This document shows, piece by piece, positions 62,209 to 64,000 of a DNA stretch of 64,000 bases (positions are counted from its first letter, which is position 1; each line of letters begins with the position of its first letter). The stretch is from Citricoccus sp. K5 (GTDB taxonomy: Bacteria > Actinomycetota > Actinomycetes > Actinomycetales > Micrococcaceae). The notes below the pieces were generated by a model. That model was given only the letters and a program-made list of their open reading frames with translations, made no database searches and had not been told where the DNA came from. The stretch is taken from NCBI RefSeq assembly GCF_902506195.1, contig NZ_LR732817.1, positions 947,147 to 1,011,146 on the forward strand. Direction: 5' to 3'. A program made the translations under genes and the position numbers.

Positions 62209-62240
62209 ACCGTCACCAACCTCATGGCCGGATACACCTA
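62209..62240. repeat. IS481 terminal inverted repeat, wecB side
   Basis: Read on the minus strand it begins TAGGTGTATCCGGCCATGAG. The first three bases, TAG, are the stop codon of wecB. Partner repeat at 61237-61268. Confidence 0.8.
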
Positions 62241-63398
62241 GAGGGTGAAGTCCTCGATCCGTTCCCCGACCCCGAGCAGTTGGGCGATGGCGGCTGCAGT
62301 GCGGCCGGCGGCACGGCCGTCTCCGTAGGGGTTGACGGCGTGGGCCATGGTCTCATAGGCCGTGCGGTTGGTCAGTAGGGCGGTGGTCTCTGCGACGAGC
62401 CGTTCCTCGTCGGTACCGATCAGCTTCACGGTCCCGGCTGTCACGGCTTCGGGGCGTTCCGTGTTCTCCCGCATGACGAGGACCGGCTTGCCGAGGGACG
62501 GTGCCTCCTCCTGTACTCCGCCGGAGTCGGACAGGACCACATCGGAAATGTTCATCAGGTGGGTGAACTCCCCGTAGGCCAGAGGCTCGGTGACCAGCAC
62601 GTTGTCCAGACCCTGCAGTGCGGGCAGGACGGCCTCGCGCACCACCGGATTGCGGTGGGCCGGGAGCACGATGGTCAGTCCGGGGATGCCTTCGGCCAGG
62701 CGGGCCAGGGCGCGGCCGACGCCACGCATGGCATCGCCCTGGTTTTCGCGGCGGTGGGTGGTCACCAGTAGCACTTGGCCGGAACCGGAGGTCGTGCGCT
62801 CGGCCAGGTCCTGCAGGGCGGGGTCCGTGAAGGGCACCCGCTTCTCCACGGTCGTGAGCAAGGCGTCGATGACGGTGTTGCCCGTGACGACGATGTCATC
62901 TGGATTGACGTTTTCGGCCACGAGGTTGGCGCGGGACGTCGAGGTGGGGGCCAGGTGCAGGGAGGAGATCTGGGAGGTGATCTTGCGGTTCGCCTCCTCC
63001 GGGAAGGGGGAGAACAGGTTGTGCGAGCGCAGTCCGGCCTCGGCGTGGACGACCGGAACCCCCAGGTAGAAGGCGGCGATGGCGCCGGCCGTCGAGGTCG
63101 TCGTGTCGCCCTGGACTACCACGGCATCAGGCTTCTGCTCCTGGATCAGGGTGTCCAGCCCGGCGAGGGTGCGCCCCATGATTCCGTTGAGAGTCTGGTT
63201 CGGGAGCATGATGTTCAGATCGGCATCCGGAACGATGCCGAAAAGCTCATTGACCTGGTCGAGCATCTCACGGTGCTGGCCGGTGACGGTGGTGAAGCAC
63301 TCGAACCGGTCGTCGTCCTGCAATGCCCGGACGATGGGGGCCATCTTGATGGCTTCGGGCCGTGTGCCGTAGATCGGCATGATCTTCTGGGGGGTCAT
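62238..63398 (-). CDS. wecB: UDP-N-acetylglucosamine 2-epimerase (non-hydrolysing)
   Basis: Converts UDP-GlcNAc to UDP-ManNAc, the substrate of WecC at 42388. The 386-residue GT-B-fold enzyme has IYGTRPEAIKMAPIVRAL near the N-terminus, VQGDTTTSTAGAIAAFYLGV, HAEAGLRSHNLFSPFPEE, VTTHRRENQGDAMRGV and SDSGGVQEEAPSLGKPVLVM with RENTERPEAV. The ATG at 63398 follows GAGGA by ten bases. The stop codon TAG is the first three bases of the IS481 terminal repeat, so the last residues (RIEDFTL) mark the insertion point and the original end may have been longer. Length is close to the family norm, so activity is probably kept. Confidence 0.94.
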   Translation of the reverse strand: MTPQKIMPIYGTRPEAIKMAPIVRALQDDDRFECFTTVTGQHREMLDQVNELFGIVPDADLNIMLPNQTLNGIMGRTLAGLDTLIQEQKPDAVVVQGDTTTSTAGAIAAFYLGVPVVHAEAGLRSHNLFSPFPEEANRKITSQISSLHLAPTSTSRANLVAENVNPDDIVVTGNTVIDALLTTVEKRVPFTDPALQDLAERTTSGSGQVLLVTTHRRENQGDAMRGVGRALARLAEGIPGLTIVLPAHRNPVVREAVLPALQGLDNVLVTEPLAYGEFTHLMNISDVVLSDSGGVQEEAPSLGKPVLVMRENTERPEAVTAGTVKLIGTDEERLVAETTALLTNRTAYETMAHAVNPYGDGRAAGRTAAAIAQLLGVGERIEDFTL

Positions 63399-63448
63399 GT
63401 AAAAGGGTCCTCGCGGTGGTTCTTCGGGTCACGTGGGGTTTGCCTCGA

Positions 63449-63454
63449 TGCTAC
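63449..63454 (-). promoter_or_regulatory. wecB -10 box
   Basis: TAGCAT on the minus strand lies about 50 bp before the wecB ATG. No clear -35 box. It faces the export permease promoter at 63530. Confidence 0.45.
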
Positions 63455-63529
63455 CGTCGGGACACCGGGTCGGCGTTCCGCAGCACACCGGCGACCCGCG
63501 TGCCGCCCGGGCAGCCGAACCGATGCGCC

Positions 63530-63535
63530 TATAAT
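63530..63535 (+). promoter_or_regulatory. Perfect TATAAT -10 box of the export permease gene
   Basis: TATAAT lies 77 bp upstream of the permease start, with no matching -35 hexamer. It is the only exact consensus -10 box noted in the intergenic regions. The wecB and permease genes are divergent and their promoters are about 75 bp apart. Confidence 0.55.
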
Positions 63536-63612
63536 GATCGGCAGTAATAACGGCTCCGGCCCGCGTCCCATGGCGGCCGCCCGGACACCTGAAGCGAACT
63601 GGAGTAACTTTG

Positions 63613-64000
63613 TTGAACAGCACTGGGCGGGACGCCGTCGCGGACGGCGAACCGTCGGTCCCCGGTGCGCTTTCGGTGCACATGTCCGGCCTGAAGAGGG
63701 TCGGAGCCCGTCCAACACTGGGCAACTACCTGGCCCGGCTGTGGGGTGTGCGGCATTTCATCGCCTATGAAGCCAAGGTTTCCGTCGGCGTCGAGAACCG
63801 TGAGCATCTACTCGGCAACATCTGGCTCGTTTTGACCCCGCTGCTCAACGGTGCAACTTACTTCCTGATCTTCGGCCTGTTGCTGGGCACCTCCCGCGGC
63901 GTGGAGAATTTCCTTGCCTATCTCACGGTTGGCGTGTTCATGTTCACGTTCACCAGCCGGACAGTGATGCAGGGCGCGAATTCCCTGACGCGCAAGAACA
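63613..64000 (+). CDS. ABC-2 type polysaccharide export permease, 3' truncated by the window
   Basis: Only the first 129 residues are present. After a hydrophilic start comes YLARLWGVRHFIAYEAKVSV, a typical amphipathic entry of Wzm/TagG-type permeases, then the helix segments NIWLVLTPLLNGATYFLIFG and a following FLAYLTVGVFMFTF. Such permeases move lipid-linked polysaccharide across the membrane with a Wzt/TagH ATPase, probably encoded just beyond the window. TTG 63613 is the suggested start (GGAG ten bases upstream). ATG 63682 (MSGLKRVGARP) is an alternative. Divergent from wecB, so part of the same wall-polymer locus. Confidence 0.75.
   Translation, partial: MNSTGRDAVADGEPSVPGALSVHMSGLKRVGARPTLGNYLARLWGVRHFIAYEAKVSVGVENREHLLGNIWLVLTPLLNGATYFLIFGLLLGTSRGVENFLAYLTVGVFMFTFTSRTVMQGANSLTRKN

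Larger units (their letters stand above)
61237..62240 (-). mobile_element. IS481-family insertion sequence with terminal inverted repeats
   Basis: The element is bounded by imperfect 32-bp inverted repeats at 61237-61268 and 62209-62240 that match at 25 of 32 positions. Both share GTTGGTGAC at the inner end. The transposase stop codon overlaps the 61237 repeat (ending MAGYI) and the wecB stop codon overlaps the other. No target-site duplication was seen. Transposition is unlikely because the transposase is broken. Confidence 0.8.

Overview
This window looks like a chromosomal segment of a high-GC Gram-positive actinobacterium, most likely a member of the Micrococcaceae (Citricoccus, Micrococcus or Arthrobacter-like). 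The evidence is the strongly GC-biased third codon positions, frequent GTG and TTG starts, leaderless promoters, and the housekeeping order leuC-leuD-murA-plsC-gpsA-ddl / recG-rsmD-coaD / DUF177-rpmF-rnc-mutM. The genus assignment is inference.

Layout. 1-9130: metG, leuB, ilvE, a fumarylacetoacetate-hydrolase-family gene, cstA-ybdD and gltX. 9157-10996: an APC permease on the minus strand, then tRNA-Gln(CUG) and tRNA-Glu(CUC) with a strong terminator. 11056-15695: two tandem membrane-anchored GTPases and thiL. 15721-19526: a divergent pair, UDP-glucose dehydrogenase and an O-acyltransferase with an SGNH domain. 19537-26899: an IclR-type leucine regulator divergent from leuCD, followed by murA, plsC, gpsA and ddl. 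26940-30321: a DUF3515 lipoprotein, an LCP ligase and a Wzz/BY-kinase chain-length regulator. 30332-39685: a DAK2 protein, recG, rsmD, an aminotransferase, coaD, galU, DUF177, rpmF, rnc and mutM.

39767-64000 is an accessory cell-wall or exopolysaccharide locus. It holds a second LCP protein, a GT4, UDP-ManNAc dehydrogenase (wecC), a further glycosyltransferase, a two-gene glycosyltransferase module present twice in tandem (45427-48638 and 48700-51846), a pyruvyltransferase-like protein, a small membrane/coiled-coil protein, a divergent glycosyltransferase, an unknown 190-residue protein and a 1088-residue multidomain glycosyltransferase. After an insertion-sequence cluster come UDP-GlcNAc 2-epimerase (wecB, minus strand) and the start of an ABC-2 export permease. 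WecB plus WecC make UDP-ManNAcA, which with glucose is the building block of Micrococcus teichuronic acid. GalU and Ugd in the same window supply UDP-glucose and UDP-glucuronate. A teichuronic-acid-like wall polymer that is exported by an ABC transporter and attached by LCP proteins is therefore the best reading of the locus.

The insertion-sequence cluster (59360-62240) contains a decayed IS5-family remnant, an apparently intact IS110-family element that could carry a bridge RNA, and an IS481-family element with 32-bp imperfect terminal repeats and a broken transposase. The outer end of the IS481 element supplies the stop codon of wecB. The most notable regulatory signals are paired palindromes before leuB, an IclR-type operator before leuC, divergent promoters that share one -10 box (aminotransferase/coaD), and six genes with a -10 box exactly 6 nt from the start codon.
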